A stretch of 64,000 bases of DNA from Rhodovulum kholense. GTDB taxonomy: Bacteria > Pseudomonadota > Alphaproteobacteria > Rhodobacterales > Rhodobacteraceae. The DNA is taken from assembly GCF_003053725.1 (NCBI RefSeq), contig NZ_QAYC01000003.1:310001-374000 (forward strand), given 5' to 3'. The stretch's first letter is position 1. Each line of letters opens with the position of its first letter. The position numbers and the translations under genes were made by a program. The notes under the pieces are model-generated. The model saw only the letters and a list, made by a program, of their open reading frames with translations. It did no database searches and was not told the origin of the DNA. Positions 1 to 8,801 of this stretch are shown piece by piece.

Positions 1-739
1 GCTCAGCTTCAATGCCGAGAATTTCTTCACCTTCACGCCGAAAATGCTGGCGCTCGACCCCGAGGGCTATTCGCTCAAGCACTACCAGGAGTTCTTCACC
101 AGCAATGCCTGGCAGCATGCGCTGTGGAACTCGGTCAAGATCGCGCCCGCCGCGACGCTTCTGGCGGTCGGGCTGGGTACGCTGGCGGCGGTCGGGCTCA
201 GTCAGGAGCATGTGCCGTTCCGGCGGGCGATCATGGCGATCATGATCTCTCCGATGATCGTGCCGCTGATCATCTCGGCGGCGGGGATGTATTTCTTCTA
301 TTCCCGGATCGGGCTGCAGGGCACCTATCTGGGCGTGGTGCTGGCCCATGCCGCGCTGGGCATTCCCTTCGTCATCATCACCGTGACCGCGACGCTGGTG
401 GGCTTCGACAAGTCGCTGACGCGCGCCTCGGCCAGCCTTGGCGCGAACCCGGTCACGACCTTCTTCAAGGTGCAGATGCCGCTGATCCTGCCGGGCGTCG
501 TCTCGGGCGGGCTTTTCGCCTTCATCACCTCCTTCGACGAGGTGGTGGTGGTGCTGTTTGTCGGCTCGGCCAATCAGCAGACGCTGCCCTGGCAGATGTT
601 CACCGGCCTGCGCGAGCAGATCAGCCCGACCATCCTCGCGGTCGCGACGATCCTCGTGGTGATCTCGATCGGGCTGCTGACCGCGGTCGAAATCCTGCGC
701 CGCAGGTCCGAGAAGATGCGCGGCATGAGCCCGGGCTGA
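1..739 (+). CDS. ABC transporter permease, PotC/PotI type (5' end outside window)
   Basis: Inner-membrane permease subunit of a spermidine/putrescine-type ABC importer. The frame is open from the first bases of the window with no start, so the N-terminus lies upstream; 245 residues are visible. Several hydrophobic membrane segments are seen. Near the C-terminal half is the cytoplasmic EAA-like loop (ASASLGANPVTTFFKVQMP) that contacts the ATPase, followed by the FDEVVVVLFVG stretch typical of PotC-like permeases. It ends in a basic tail (RRRSEKMRG). It is presumably the last gene of its operon, because a GC hairpin follows the stop. The substrate is inferred from family only; a polyamine-type binding protein occurs 32 kb away but is not linked. 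Confidence 0.88.
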   Translation, partial: LSFNAENFFTFTPKMLALDPEGYSLKHYQEFFTSNAWQHALWNSVKIAPAATLLAVGLGTLAAVGLSQEHVPFRRAIMAIMISPMIVPLIISAAGMYFFYSRIGLQGTYLGVVLAHAALGIPFVIITVTATLVGFDKSLTRASASLGANPVTTFFKVQMPLILPGVVSGGLFAFITSFDEVVVVLFVGSANQQTLPWQMFTGLREQISPTILAVATILVVISIGLLTAVEILRRRSEKMRGMSPG

Positions 740-744
740 GCGGG

Positions 745-760
745 CGGGGCAGAGCCCCGT
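745..760 (+). terminator. Possible terminator after the ABC permease
   Basis: Six-base GC stem (CGGGGC/GCCCCG) with an AGA loop followed by TTCT, five bases after the permease stop codon. It is short and lacks a long T run, so it is a weak candidate. Confidence 0.35.
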
Positions 761-830
761 TCTCCGCTTGACGGAACAACCGCCGCGCCTGTCTTGTTGT
801 AAGGATGTCTACGGCAAGGGAGGGGAGGCC

Positions 831-1265
831 ATGAAACCGTTCAAGACACTGGTTCTCGTCGCCAACGAGCGCGAGGCCCGACTGCTGGTCAATCTGGGTC
901 CCGGCAAGGGGCTGAGGGAGGTCAGCCATTTCCAGAAGACGCGCGAAATCGAATATGCCGACGGGCGCGGCCGCGACCAGGGCGGACCGGCGGCCGGGCG
1001 CCATGCGCTGGAGCCGACCACAAGCCCCCGGACCCAGAACCGCGAAAGTTTCGCGACGGACGTGCTGAGCGTCACGGCCGAGGTGTGGGCGCGGGGGGAT
1101 TACGACCGCTTCGTGATGACCGCGCCGCCGCAGATGCTGGGCGAATTGCGCAACCGGATCGAGGGCCCGCTTGAGCGCGCGCTTGCCGTCGATCTGAACA
1201 AGGACATCGTGGGGGTTGCAGCGGCGGACCTGCCTCGCCATTTCGAGGAAGTGATCGTGTTCTGA
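831..1265 (+). CDS. Host-attachment family protein (PF10116-like)
   Basis: 144-residue cytoplasmic protein of the family annotated as 'required for attachment to host cells'. The start is the ATG preceded by GGGAGGGGAGG; upstream in-frame codons are not conserved-looking. Visible features are an N-terminal TLVLVANEREARLL strand-turn, a variable basic middle containing NRESFA, and a conserved-looking C-terminal half with YDRFVMTAPPQMLGELR and DLNKDIVG. These resemble a degenerate eRF1/Rossmann-like fold. The family name comes from an Agrobacterium attachment phenotype; the actual function is not established and cannot be inferred here. It is followed at 52 bp by a DUF4389 gene. Confidence 0.72.
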   Translation: MKPFKTLVLVANEREARLLVNLGPGKGLREVSHFQKTREIEYADGRGRDQGGPAAGRHALEPTTSPRTQNRESFATDVLSVTAEVWARGDYDRFVMTAPPQMLGELRNRIEGPLERALAVDLNKDIVGVAAADLPRHFEEVIVF

Positions 1266-1317
1266 GACGGGATGCGTGGGGTATCCCGGGAATGCGGTCG
1301 CAGCGGAGGCTGGACCT

Positions 1318-1620
1318 ATGACCGATACCAACTCGACGCTCAACGACGGCGCGCGGGCATCGGGCGCCCAGGAAACGGGCTACCGTCCCGCGCTGATCCG
1401 GGGGGGCTGGATGCTGTTGATGCTGGCCCTCTTCTATGCCGCGCAGATGATCCTGATCATCGCGGCCGTGCTGCAATTCGGCTGGCTTCTCTTTGCCAAG
1501 GAAGAGAGCGAGAGGATCGCCGAATTCGGCGACAAGCTGGCCAACTGGATGGCGATTGCCGCGCGCTACCTGACGGTGACGAGCGAAGCCAAGCCCTTCC
1601 CCTGGACCGACTGGAAATAA
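1318..1620 (+). CDS. DUF4389 domain-containing membrane protein
   Basis: 100-residue protein with one or two membrane-embedded helices in the middle (WMLLMLALFYAAQMILIIAAVLQ) and an amphipathic C-terminal half (FGDKLANWMAIAARYLT), as in DUF4389 proteins. The chosen ATG sits 8 bases after GGAGG; an upstream in-frame ATG at 1276 would add an implausible 14 residues. Co-directional with the host-attachment gene and likely co-transcribed. Function unknown. Confidence 0.72.
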   Translation: MTDTNSTLNDGARASGAQETGYRPALIRGGWMLLMLALFYAAQMILIIAAVLQFGWLLFAKEESERIAEFGDKLANWMAIAARYLTVTSEAKPFPWTDWK

Positions 1621-1641
1621 GCCGGTCCCGGGCTTGATCGG

Positions 1642-1672
1642 GCCGGGTGGCGCAGAGATTGCGCCGCCCGGC
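1642..1672. terminator. Bidirectional hairpin between convergent genes
   Basis: Thirteen-base stem (GCCGGGTGGCGCA/TGCGCCGCCCGGC, one G-T pair) around GAGAT, located between the ends of the DUF4389 gene and pepF, which converge here. There is no T run, so it may act only as a 3'-end stabiliser. Confidence 0.5.
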
Positions 1673-1686
1673 AGTGCGGCGGGGGA

Positions 1687-3510
1687 TCAGTCCTCCATCG
1701 CCTCCAGCTCGTCGATGAAGCCCGAGATCATCGACAGGCCCTTGTCCCAGAAGGCCGGGTCCGAGGCATCGAGCCCGAAGGGCGCCAGCAGTTCCTTGTG
1801 GTGCTTGGACCCGCCCGCCTTCAGCATGTCGAAATACTTGTCCTGGAAGCCCGGACCGCTTTCCTCGTAGACCGCGTAAAGCGCGTTCACCAGCCCGTCG
1901 CCGAAGGCATAGGCATAGACGTAGAAGGGCGAATGGACGAAATGCGGGACATAGGCCCAGAAGGTCTCGTAGCCCGGCATGAACTCGAAGACCGGCCCAA
2001 GGCTTTCGCCCTGCACGCTCATCCAGATCTCGTTGATGTCCTCGGGCGTCAGTTCGCCGCCGCGCCGGGCCTCGTGCAGCTTGCATTCGAAATCGTAGAA
2101 GGCGATCTGGCGCACGACCGTGTTGATCATGTCCTCGACCTTGCCCGCCAGCAGCGTCTTTTTCTGCGCCGGAGTCGTGGCGCCCGCCAGCAGCTTGCGG
2201 AAGGTCAGCATCTCGCCGAAGACCGATGCCGTCTCGGCCAGCGTCAGCGGCGTCGAGGCCAGCAGCTCGCCCTGACCGGCGGCCAGCACCTGATGGACGC
2301 CGTGCCCCAGCTCATGCGCCAGCGTCATCACGTCGCGCGGCTTGCCCAGATAGTTCAGCATCACATAGGGGTGGACGTCGGTCACGGTCGGATGGGCGAA
2401 GGCGCCGGGGGCCTTGCCGGGTTTGACGCCCGCGTCGATCCAGCCCTTGTCGAAGAAGGGCTGCGCGATCTCGGCCATCTTCGGCGAGAATTCGGAATAG
2501 GCCTCCATCACCGTGGCCTTGGCGGCGTCCCAGCCGACGGTCTTCGGTTCCTCGATGGGCAAGGGCGCGTTGCGGTCCCAGACCTGCAGCTTGTCGAGCC
2601 CCAGCCACTTGGCCTTCAGCGCGTAATAGCGGTGCGAGAGCTTGGGATAGGCCGCGACCACGGCATTGCGCAGCGCCTCGACCACCTCGGGTTCGACATG
2701 GTTCGACAGGTGCCGCCCGGTCTGGGGCGTCGGCATCTTGCGCCAGCGGTCCTCGATCTCCTTCTCCTTGGCCAGCGTGTTATGCACCCGGGCAAAGAGC
2801 TTGATGTTGGCGCCGAAGACCTCGGCCAGCGCGCGCGCCGCCGCCTCGCGTTTCGTGCGGTCGGGATCGGTCAGCAGGTTCAGCGTGCCCTCGATCCCCA
2901 GCGCCTCGTCACCGACCTCGAAGCCCAGCCCGGCCACGGTTTCGTCGAACAGCTTGTTCCAGGCGCTCGCGCCCACCACCGACTGGTCGTGCAGGAATTT
3001 TTCCAGTTCGTCCGACAGCTGATAGGGCCGCATCGCCCGCATCCGGTCGAAGACGGGCTTGTAGCGCGTCAGGGCCGGGTCGGCCGTGATCACGGCCTCA
3101 TAGGCGCTGTCCGCGATCCGGTTGAATTCGAGCGAGAAGAAGACAAGCGGCGTGGTCGCGGCGGTGATCCGGTCCTGGCAATCCGACAGGAACTTGGCGC
3201 GGCTCGCATCCATGGTGTTCTGGTAATAGCGCAGCCCCGCATAGGACATGATCCGCCCGGCGACGCGGTCGATGGCCTCGTAGCGTTCGACGCAAGCCAG
3301 CATCCCAACGGCGTCGAGCCCGGCCAGCTTGCCCTCGAAATCGGCCGCGAAGGCTGTGCATTCCTGTTCGAGCCAGTCCATGTCGCGGGCGATTTCGGGG
3401 GCGTCGGGCGCGGCGTAGAGATCGGACAGATCCCATTCCGGCAGATCGCCCAGCGCGCCGCCGGCGCTGGCATTGGCGTCGAAGACGGGGGCGGGCGGGG
3501 CGATGCGCAT
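1687..3510 (-). CDS. pepF: Oligoendopeptidase F (M3 family metallopeptidase)
   Basis: 607-residue cytoplasmic zinc peptidase cleaving short oligopeptides, the usual length for PepF. The zinc site is complete: HELGH at residues 399-403 (H399, catalytic E400, H403) and the third ligand Glu in PLTLAETAS around residue 426. The N-terminal helical lid resembles oligoendopeptidase (EWDLSDLYAAPDAPE, ATTPLVFFSLE). The C-terminal part carries the Y-rich substrate-binding region (HSPFYVYAYAFGDGLVNALY). The start chosen is the first ATG of the frame, with GAGGATCGCC just upstream. It is transcribed away from the ligase/exonuclease pair's stop, with a 55-bp gap, so it may share their transcript. Confidence 0.95.
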   Translation of the reverse strand: MRIAPPAPVFDANASAGGALGDLPEWDLSDLYAAPDAPEIARDMDWLEQECTAFAADFEGKLAGLDAVGMLACVERYEAIDRVAGRIMSYAGLRYYQNTMDASRAKFLSDCQDRITAATTPLVFFSLEFNRIADSAYEAVITADPALTRYKPVFDRMRAMRPYQLSDELEKFLHDQSVVGASAWNKLFDETVAGLGFEVGDEALGIEGTLNLLTDPDRTKREAAARALAEVFGANIKLFARVHNTLAKEKEIEDRWRKMPTPQTGRHLSNHVEPEVVEALRNAVVAAYPKLSHRYYALKAKWLGLDKLQVWDRNAPLPIEEPKTVGWDAAKATVMEAYSEFSPKMAEIAQPFFDKGWIDAGVKPGKAPGAFAHPTVTDVHPYVMLNYLGKPRDVMTLAHELGHGVHQVLAAGQGELLASTPLTLAETASVFGEMLTFRKLLAGATTPAQKKTLLAGKVEDMINTVVRQIAFYDFECKLHEARRGGELTPEDINEIWMSVQGESLGPVFEFMPGYETFWAYVPHFVHSPFYVYAYAFGDGLVNALYAVYEESGPGFQDKYFDMLKAGGSKHHKELLAPFGLDASDPAFWDKGLSMISGFIDELEAMED

Positions 3511-3565
3511 GGGCGATCCTCATTTGTTGTCTCGATCCAGAGATAGAGTGCCGGGGGGCGGCGGT

Positions 3566-5191
3566 TCAAGCGCCGCGCTGTCCTTCAGAGCCTGCGTCCC
3601 GGTCCGGCGCCTCCAGCAGGGCCTTCAGATCGTCCAGCGTATTGGCCTCGGCCGCGGGCTTGTCGCGCCGCCAGCGCGCCATCCGGGGAAAGCGCAGGGC
3701 AAGGCCCGACTTGTGCCGGGGGCTGGCCCGGATGCCCTCGAAGGCGATCTCGAAGACCAGTTCGGGCGCGACCTGCCGCACCGGGCCAAAGCGTTGCAGC
3801 GTGTTCTTCCGCACCCAGGCGGTGATTTCGCGGAATTCGGCATCGGTCAGCCCGGAATAGGCCTTGGTCACCGGCACCAGCGCCTCGCCGTCCCTGACCG
3901 CGAAGGTGAAATCGGTGTAAAGCGTCGCGCGCCGCCCGTGCCCCGCCTGGGCATAGATCATCACCGCATCGACGGTCAGCGGGTCGAGCTTCCATTTCCA
4001 CCAGTCGCCCTTTTTGCGACCGGCCAGATAGGGCGCGTCCGCGCGTTTCAGCATCACGCCTTCGGCCTCGGCCGCACGAGCCGCGCCCCGGGTCCGGGCC
4101 AGATCCTGCCAGTCGTCGAAGGGCAGAACCGGGGACAGGCGCAGCGGCCCGCCGGGCGGCACCCCTGCGATGATCTCTTCCACCCGCGCGCGGCGTTCGG
4201 CCAGCGGGCGGGCGCGGATATCGGTGCCGCCATCTTCCAGCAGGTCATAGGCGACGAAGGCGGCCGGGGTCTCGGCCAGCAGCCGTTTCGACACGGTCTT
4301 CCGCCCGATCCGGGTCTGGAGCGCGGCGAAGGGCAGGGGGCGGCCGTCCTTCCAGGCCAGGATCTCGCCGTCGAGCACGGTGCCTGCGGGCAGGAAATCG
4401 CGGGCGACGGCCAGTTCGGGGAAGCGGTCCGTGATCAGGTCCTCGCCGCGCGACCACAGGAAATGCACCCCGCCGCGTGCGATCAGCTGGCCGCGGATGC
4501 CGTCCCACTTGTATTCGGCGATCCAGTCGGCGGGCACGCCCAACGCCTCGGGCGGGCCCTCGATCTGATAGGCCAGGTAGAAGGGATAGGGGCGCGACAG
4601 CGCCGCCGCCGGGTCGGGCGCCTCGATCAGCGTCTGCCAGCTGGTCGTCGCGGGGGTCCAGTCGCCCATCAGCCGGTGCGCCAGTTCGGCCTCGTCCTGC
4701 CCGGTGGCGCGGGCCAGCGCGCGGGTCATCAGGGTCTGGCTGACGCCGACGCGAAACCCGCCGGTCAGCAGTTTGGTGTAGAGGAACCGTTCGGTCCCGC
4801 CGAGGCTGTCCCAGGCGTCTAGGATCGCGGCCTTGCGGGCGGGCTCGTCCATCGCGGCCATGGCAAGGATGTCGGTCATCCGGGCCGACAGGCTGAGGTC
4901 GCTGTCCTGCGCGGGCGGGGGCAGGACCAGCGCGATGGTTTCGGCCAGATCGCCTACGACCGGATAGCAGTCCTCGAACAGCCAAAGCGGCAGCCCCGCC
5001 CGTTCGGCCGCCCATTCCCGCAGCCGCGTCGCGGTCACCGCCCGGCGCGGGCGGCGTCCCGAAAGAAGCGCCACGGTCCAGAGCCGGTCGGGCTCGGGCG
5101 CCTCGGCCAGATAGGCGGCGAGTGCCTCGACCTTGGCGGTGGTGCGGGTGGTCCGGTCAAGAGCGGTATAGAGGGCGGCGAAGCGCTTCAT
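3566..5191 (-). CDS. ATP-dependent DNA ligase
   Basis: 541-residue ATP-dependent DNA ligase of the bacterial type that sits beside a 'ligase-associated' exonuclease. The adenylation motif I is AEYKWDGIRG with nucleophile Lys228. Other nucleotidyltransferase motifs follow: TVLDGEILAW (motif III-like) and EGVMLKRADAPY...KGDWWKWK (motifs IV-V). An N-terminal helical DNA-binding domain precedes (residues ~1-200) and an OB-fold follows (~430 on). The start overlaps the exonuclease stop by ATGA, showing translational coupling. The family acts in DNA repair together with the exonuclease; the usual third and fourth partners, a DEXH helicase and a PdeM-like phosphoesterase, are not next to it here. 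Confidence 0.92.
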   Translation of the reverse strand: MKRFAALYTALDRTTRTTAKVEALAAYLAEAPEPDRLWTVALLSGRRPRRAVTATRLREWAAERAGLPLWLFEDCYPVVGDLAETIALVLPPPAQDSDLSLSARMTDILAMAAMDEPARKAAILDAWDSLGGTERFLYTKLLTGGFRVGVSQTLMTRALARATGQDEAELAHRLMGDWTPATTSWQTLIEAPDPAAALSRPYPFYLAYQIEGPPEALGVPADWIAEYKWDGIRGQLIARGGVHFLWSRGEDLITDRFPELAVARDFLPAGTVLDGEILAWKDGRPLPFAALQTRIGRKTVSKRLLAETPAAFVAYDLLEDGGTDIRARPLAERRARVEEIIAGVPPGGPLRLSPVLPFDDWQDLARTRGAARAAEAEGVMLKRADAPYLAGRKKGDWWKWKLDPLTVDAVMIYAQAGHGRRATLYTDFTFAVRDGEALVPVTKAYSGLTDAEFREITAWVRKNTLQRFGPVRQVAPELVFEIAFEGIRASPRHKSGLALRFPRMARWRRDKPAAEANTLDDLKALLEAPDRDAGSEGQRGA

Positions 5192-6189
5192 TCCGCGTCG
5201 CCTTCGGTCGTTTCGCCCTCCCAGGCGGTGGCGACGATGCCCGCGTCATAGCCCTGTTCTGCCAGCCAGCGCCGGAACGGGCCGGTGTAGCCATGGGTCA
5301 TCAGCACCCGCTCGGCCCCCGTCGCGCGGATCGCGGCGTTGAGCCCGTCCCAGTCGGCATGATCGGACAGCACGAAGCCCCGGTCGGCCGCGCGCCGCCG
5401 CCGTACGCCGCGCAGCGCCATCCAGCCCGAGGCAAGCCCGGTCGAGGCCTGACCGAAGCGCCGCGCCCAGGTGCTGCCAAGGGCCGAGGGCGGGGCCAGC
5501 ACCAGAGCGCCGGGATGGGTGCGCGGATCGGTCTCGGGCGTGACCGGCACCGTGTCGGGCAGGGCGATACCTTGCGCGCGCATCACCCGGCAGGTGGCCT
5601 CGATGGCGCCATGGGTCAGGATCGGTCCCCCGCTGTCGCCAAGCCCCACCAGCAGCCGCTGCGCCTTGCCAAGCGCATATGCGCCCAGAAGGCTGGCCTG
5701 GCCCTGAGCTGCGTTTTCCGCCCACCAGTCGCGGATCTCGGCCATCACCTGCGCTTGCGGGCGCCAGCGGAAGACCGGCAGCCCGAAGGTGCATTCGCTG
5801 ATGAAGGTATGGCAGGGCACCGGCTCGAACGGTTCGGACAGCCCGTCGGGCCCGGGCTTGTAATCGCCCGAGACGACCCAGACCTCGCCCGCCACCTCGA
5901 CCCGGATCTGGGCCGAGCCCGGCACATGGCCCGCCGGGTGGAACGAGACCATCGCCGCGCCGATCCGGCGGGTCTCGGCGTAGCGGATGGTTTCCAGCGC
6001 GATGGCGCCCAGCCGGTGGCGGATCACCGGGGCGCCGGTGTCGGTTGCCAGATAGCGGCGGTGGCCGGGGCGGGCATGGTCGGAATGGCCATGGGTGATC
6101 AGCGCCCGGTCGACCGGCGCCCAGGGGTCGATGTAAAAATCGCCTGCGGGGCAGTAAAGCCCGTGCTCGGTGACGCTCAGAACGCTCAT
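5188..6189 (-). CDS. Ligase-associated DNA exonuclease (metallo-beta-lactamase fold)
   Basis: 333-residue MBL-fold nuclease related to the SNM1/Artemis-CPSF group. The metal-binding motif THGHSDHA gives H33, H35, D37 and H38; a second metal motif is HPAGHVPGSAQ, and later SGDYKPGPD and LSDHADWDGL supply the remaining ligands. The ATG was chosen because it starts MSVLSVTEHGLYCPAG, the typical N-terminus; an open frame continues upstream only because of high GC. It is the first gene of a coupled pair with the ATP-dependent ligase (ATGA overlap). It is expected to process DNA ends before ligation; this is family knowledge, not shown here. Confidence 0.92.
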   Translation of the reverse strand: MSVLSVTEHGLYCPAGDFYIDPWAPVDRALITHGHSDHARPGHRRYLATDTGAPVIRHRLGAIALETIRYAETRRIGAAMVSFHPAGHVPGSAQIRVEVAGEVWVVSGDYKPGPDGLSEPFEPVPCHTFISECTFGLPVFRWRPQAQVMAEIRDWWAENAAQGQASLLGAYALGKAQRLLVGLGDSGGPILTHGAIEATCRVMRAQGIALPDTVPVTPETDPRTHPGALVLAPPSALGSTWARRFGQASTGLASGWMALRGVRRRRAADRGFVLSDHADWDGLNAAIRATGAERVLMTHGYTGPFRRWLAEQGYDAGIVATAWEGETTEGDAE

Positions 6190-6258
6190 GGCCCGACTAT
6201 AGCGCGGCCCGGGGCCGGGGCGATTGCATTCGGCGCGGCGGCGGCGCATAGGGCCTCG

Positions 6259-7155
6259 ATGGCCGATGTGCATGTGACCGAACCGATCCATCCCGACGCG
6301 CTGGCGCTGCTGGCCTCGGCGGGGCTGAGTGTATCCTGCGGCTGGCAGGACAGCGACCCCGCCGCCGGGCTGGCGGCCGCGCGCGCCTGGATCGTGCGCA
6401 CTTTTCGCCTGAGCCCCGCGATGATCGCCGGGGCGCCCGCGCTGAAGGCGATCTGCAAGCACGGGGTCGGCACCGACAACATCCCGGTGGCCGAGGCAGA
6501 AGGCCGGGGGATTCCGGTCTTCAACACCCCCGGGGCCAATGCCAATGCGGTGGCCGAGCATACGATGATGCTGCTTCTGGCGCTGGCGCGGCAGGCGGTG
6601 GCGATGGACCGGGTCGCGCGGGCGGGCTTTGCCGGCGTCGAGCAGCTGGCGCCGGTCGAGCTTTCGGGCCGGCGGATGCTGATCGCGGGCTTCGGGCCGA
6701 TCGGCCAGCGGGTCGCGCAGCTGGCGCAGGCCTTCGGGATCGAGGTCACGCTGTGGCACCGGCGGCTGAGCGCCGAAGACGCGGGCGTGCCGGTGGTGCG
6801 CGATCTGCGGGCGGCACTGCCCGCCGCGCAGATCCTCAGCCTGCATCTGCCGCTGAACGAGGGCACGCGCGGGCTGATCGGCGCGGCCGAGCTGGCGGCA
6901 CTCCCTGAGGGGGCGATCCTGATCAATACCGGGCGGGGCGGCATCGTCGACGAGGCGGCGCTGGTCGCGGCCGCGCCCCGGCTGGGCGGCATCGGGCTCG
7001 ATGTGTTCGAGACCGAACCGGCGCGGCCCTCGGACCCGCTTTTCACGCTGCCGAATGCGCTGGTCTCGCCCCATGCGGCGGCGCGCGGCGACCAGAGCTT
7101 CCGGCGGATGGGGATGATGGCGGCCGAGGCGGCGATCCGGGCGCTGGGCGCTTGA
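6259..7155 (+). CDS. D-2-hydroxyacid dehydrogenase (phosphoglycerate dehydrogenase-like)
   Basis: 298-residue NAD(P)-dependent D-isomer hydroxyacid dehydrogenase. The Rossmann motif GFGPIG begins at Gly144. Catalytic elements are NTGRGGIVDE (Arg region), DVFETEP (Glu) and SPHAAA (His). Substrate-side signature HGVGTDNIPVAEAEGRGIPV is close to SerA-type enzymes, but the protein lacks the extra regulatory ACT domain of long SerA. The substrate cannot be set from sequence. The ATG was chosen because the conserved VTEPIHPDAL starts just after it; no strong Shine-Dalgarno is visible. It diverges from the exonuclease gene, with 69 bp between the starts, and its stop overlaps the rpsD promoter -35 box. 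Confidence 0.87.
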   Translation: MADVHVTEPIHPDALALLASAGLSVSCGWQDSDPAAGLAAARAWIVRTFRLSPAMIAGAPALKAICKHGVGTDNIPVAEAEGRGIPVFNTPGANANAVAEHTMMLLLALARQAVAMDRVARAGFAGVEQLAPVELSGRRMLIAGFGPIGQRVAQLAQAFGIEVTLWHRRLSAEDAGVPVVRDLRAALPAAQILSLHLPLNEGTRGLIGAAELAALPEGAILINTGRGGIVDEAALVAAAPRLGGIGLDVFETEPARPSDPLFTLPNALVSPHAAARGDQSFRRMGMMAAEAAIRALGA

Positions 7156-7179
7156 CAGCGGCGGCCGCCCCTGTATAAG
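7152..7179 (+). promoter_or_regulatory. Sigma70-type promoter for rpsD
   Basis: TTGACA at 7152-7157 and TATAAG at 7174-7179, separated by 16 bases. The -35 box overlaps the stop codon of the preceding dehydrogenase. It lies about 160 bp before the rpsD start, leaving a long leader that could carry S4 autoregulatory structure, though none was identified with confidence. Confidence 0.72.
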
Positions 7180-7336
7180 CGCGCCATTCCGGCCCCTCGC
7201 GGCCGGGATTTTCATTGGTGTTGGTGGCCCCCGCAAGGGGATGCCTGTCAGGGTCCGGGCCGTGCCGGAACGGGTCCAGAGGACAACGCCCTTCATTGCC
7301 GCCCGTCGGGCGGCGCCCGTTTGAAGGAGATCAGCC

Positions 7337-7957
7337 GTGACCAAACGCACGTCTGCCAAGTACAAGATCGACCGCCGCATGGGCGAAAACATCTGGGGCC
7401 GCGCCAAGTCCCCGGTCAACCGCCGCGAATACGGCCCCGGCCAGCATGGCCAGCGCCGCAAGGGCAAGCTGTCCGACTTCGGGATCCAGCTGCGCGCCAA
7501 GCAGAAGCTGAAAGGCTACTACGGCGACATGACCGAGAAACAGTTCCGCCGCATCTTCGCCGAGGCCGAACGTCAGCGCGGCGATACCGGCGAGCTGCTG
7601 GTCGGTCTGCTGGAACGCCGTCTGGACACCGTCGTCTACCGCGCCAAGTTCGTGCCGACCATCTTCGCCGCCCGCCAGTTCGTGAACCACGGCCACGTGA
7701 CGGTGAACGGCCAGCGCGTCAACATCCCGTCCTACCGGGTCAAGGAAGGCGACGTCGTCGAGGTCCGCGAGAAGTCCAAGCAGATGGCCGCGCTGCTCGA
7801 AGCGACCCAGCTGTCCGAACGCGACGTGCCCGACTACATCGAGGCCGACCATTCCAAGATGACCGCCACCTTCGTGCGGATCCCGGGGCTGGGCGATGTG
7901 CCCTATCCGGTGGTGATGGAACCCCACCTCGTCATCGAATTCTACGCGCAGAACTAA
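7337..7957 (+). CDS. rpsD: 30S ribosomal protein S4
   Basis: 206-residue primary 16S rRNA-binding protein that nucleates small-subunit assembly; normal length. It starts with GTG preceded by GAAGGAGA. The N-terminal region reads [20 protein letters not shown] and has no zinc-binding cysteines (the C-minus form). The S4 RNA-binding domain lies at residues ~95-160 ([13 protein letters not shown]...[17 protein letters not shown]). It is monocistronic here, outside the usual alpha operon, with its own promoter and a following terminator, as is common in Alphaproteobacteria. Confidence 0.97.
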   Translation: MTKRTSAKYKIDRRMGENIWGRAKSPVNRREYGPGQHGQRRKGKLSDFGIQLRAKQKLKGYYGDMTEKQFRRIFAEAERQRGDTGELLVGLLERRLDTVVYRAKFVPTIFAARQFVNHGHVTVNGQRVNIPSYRVKEGDVVEVREKSKQMAALLEATQLSERDVPDYIEADHSKMTATFVRIPGLGDVPYPVVMEPHLVIEFYAQN

Positions 7958-7983
7958 GGTTCCGCGCCGACACGCAAGATCTG

Positions 7984-8017
7984 GGGCCCGTCCTGCTGCG
8001 CGCAGGGCGGGCCCTTT
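7984..8017 (+). terminator. Rho-independent terminator of rpsD
   Basis: Thirteen-base hairpin GGGCCCGTCCTGC / GCAGGGCGGGCCC (one G-T wobble) closed by a short loop and followed by TTTCC, 26 bp after the rpsD stop. Confidence 0.75.
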
Positions 8018-8146
8018 CCATTGCCGGCGCTGCGGTCTCGGGCGCCCGTCCGACGGCACACCTGTCGCCGCGCCGGTTCGCCCGCTTGCCCGAATCCGGG
8101 CGGCGCGCTATGGGCCGCGCGCAGAGGGTCCCTGGGAGTTCCGATC

Positions 8147-8683
8147 ATGGCCGAAAAACCTTCCGTCGAGCAGGCTTTCGAACGCGGGCTTTTCGCGTCG
8201 CGCTGGCTGATGGCGCCGATGTATCTGGGCCTTGTGGTGTCGCTGGCGATGCTGGTCGTCGTCTTCATGCGCGAGATCGCCTATTACGCGCCACAGGTGC
8301 TGACCATGTCCAGCGAGACCGCGATCCTGGCGGTGCTGACGCTGATCGACCTGACGCTGGCGGCCAACCTGCTGCTGATCGTGCTGTTCTCGGGCTACGA
8401 GAATTTCGTCTCGAAGCTGGATATCGGCGCCCATAACGACCGGCCCGACTGGATGGGCACGGTCGATTTCTCGGGCCTCAAGATGAAGCTGATCGCCTCG
8501 ATCGTGGCGATTTCCGGGATTCACCTGCTGAAACGCTTCATGGAGATCGGGCAGGCCAAGGCCGATGCGGTCTATGGCAATACAGAACTGTTCTGGCTGG
8601 TGCTGATCCATATGGTTTTCGTGCTGTCGGGCGTGCTGCTGGCGGCGATGGACTGGCTCTCGGCGCGCGCCAAGAAGCACTGA
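8147..8683 (+). CDS. UPF0114 (YqhA-type) inner-membrane protein
   Basis: 178-residue integral membrane protein of the UPF0114/TIGR00645 family. Four hydrophobic segments are visible: around residues 20-40 ([19 protein letters not shown]), 62-82 ([19 protein letters not shown]), 112-125 and 144-165 ([20 protein letters not shown]). The conserved [12 protein letters not shown] and [18 protein letters not shown] stretches mark the family. The ATG follows GGGAGTTCCGATC. Function is unknown in the family. It lies alone between rpsD and hisC. Confidence 0.85.
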   Translation: MAEKPSVEQAFERGLFASRWLMAPMYLGLVVSLAMLVVVFMREIAYYAPQVLTMSSETAILAVLTLIDLTLAANLLLIVLFSGYENFVSKLDIGAHNDRPDWMGTVDFSGLKMKLIASIVAISGIHLLKRFMEIGQAKADAVYGNTELFWLVLIHMVFVLSGVLLAAMDWLSARAKKH

Positions 8684-8801
8684 GCCCGGACGGCGCGGCC
8701 ACGCCGGTCACGCGGTCCGCCGAACGGCCCGGGCGGGGGCTTTTCGTGCTGGCCTTGGCCCCTGCCGTGGGCTACGGATGCGCGCCAAGGAGACAACGAA
8801 A

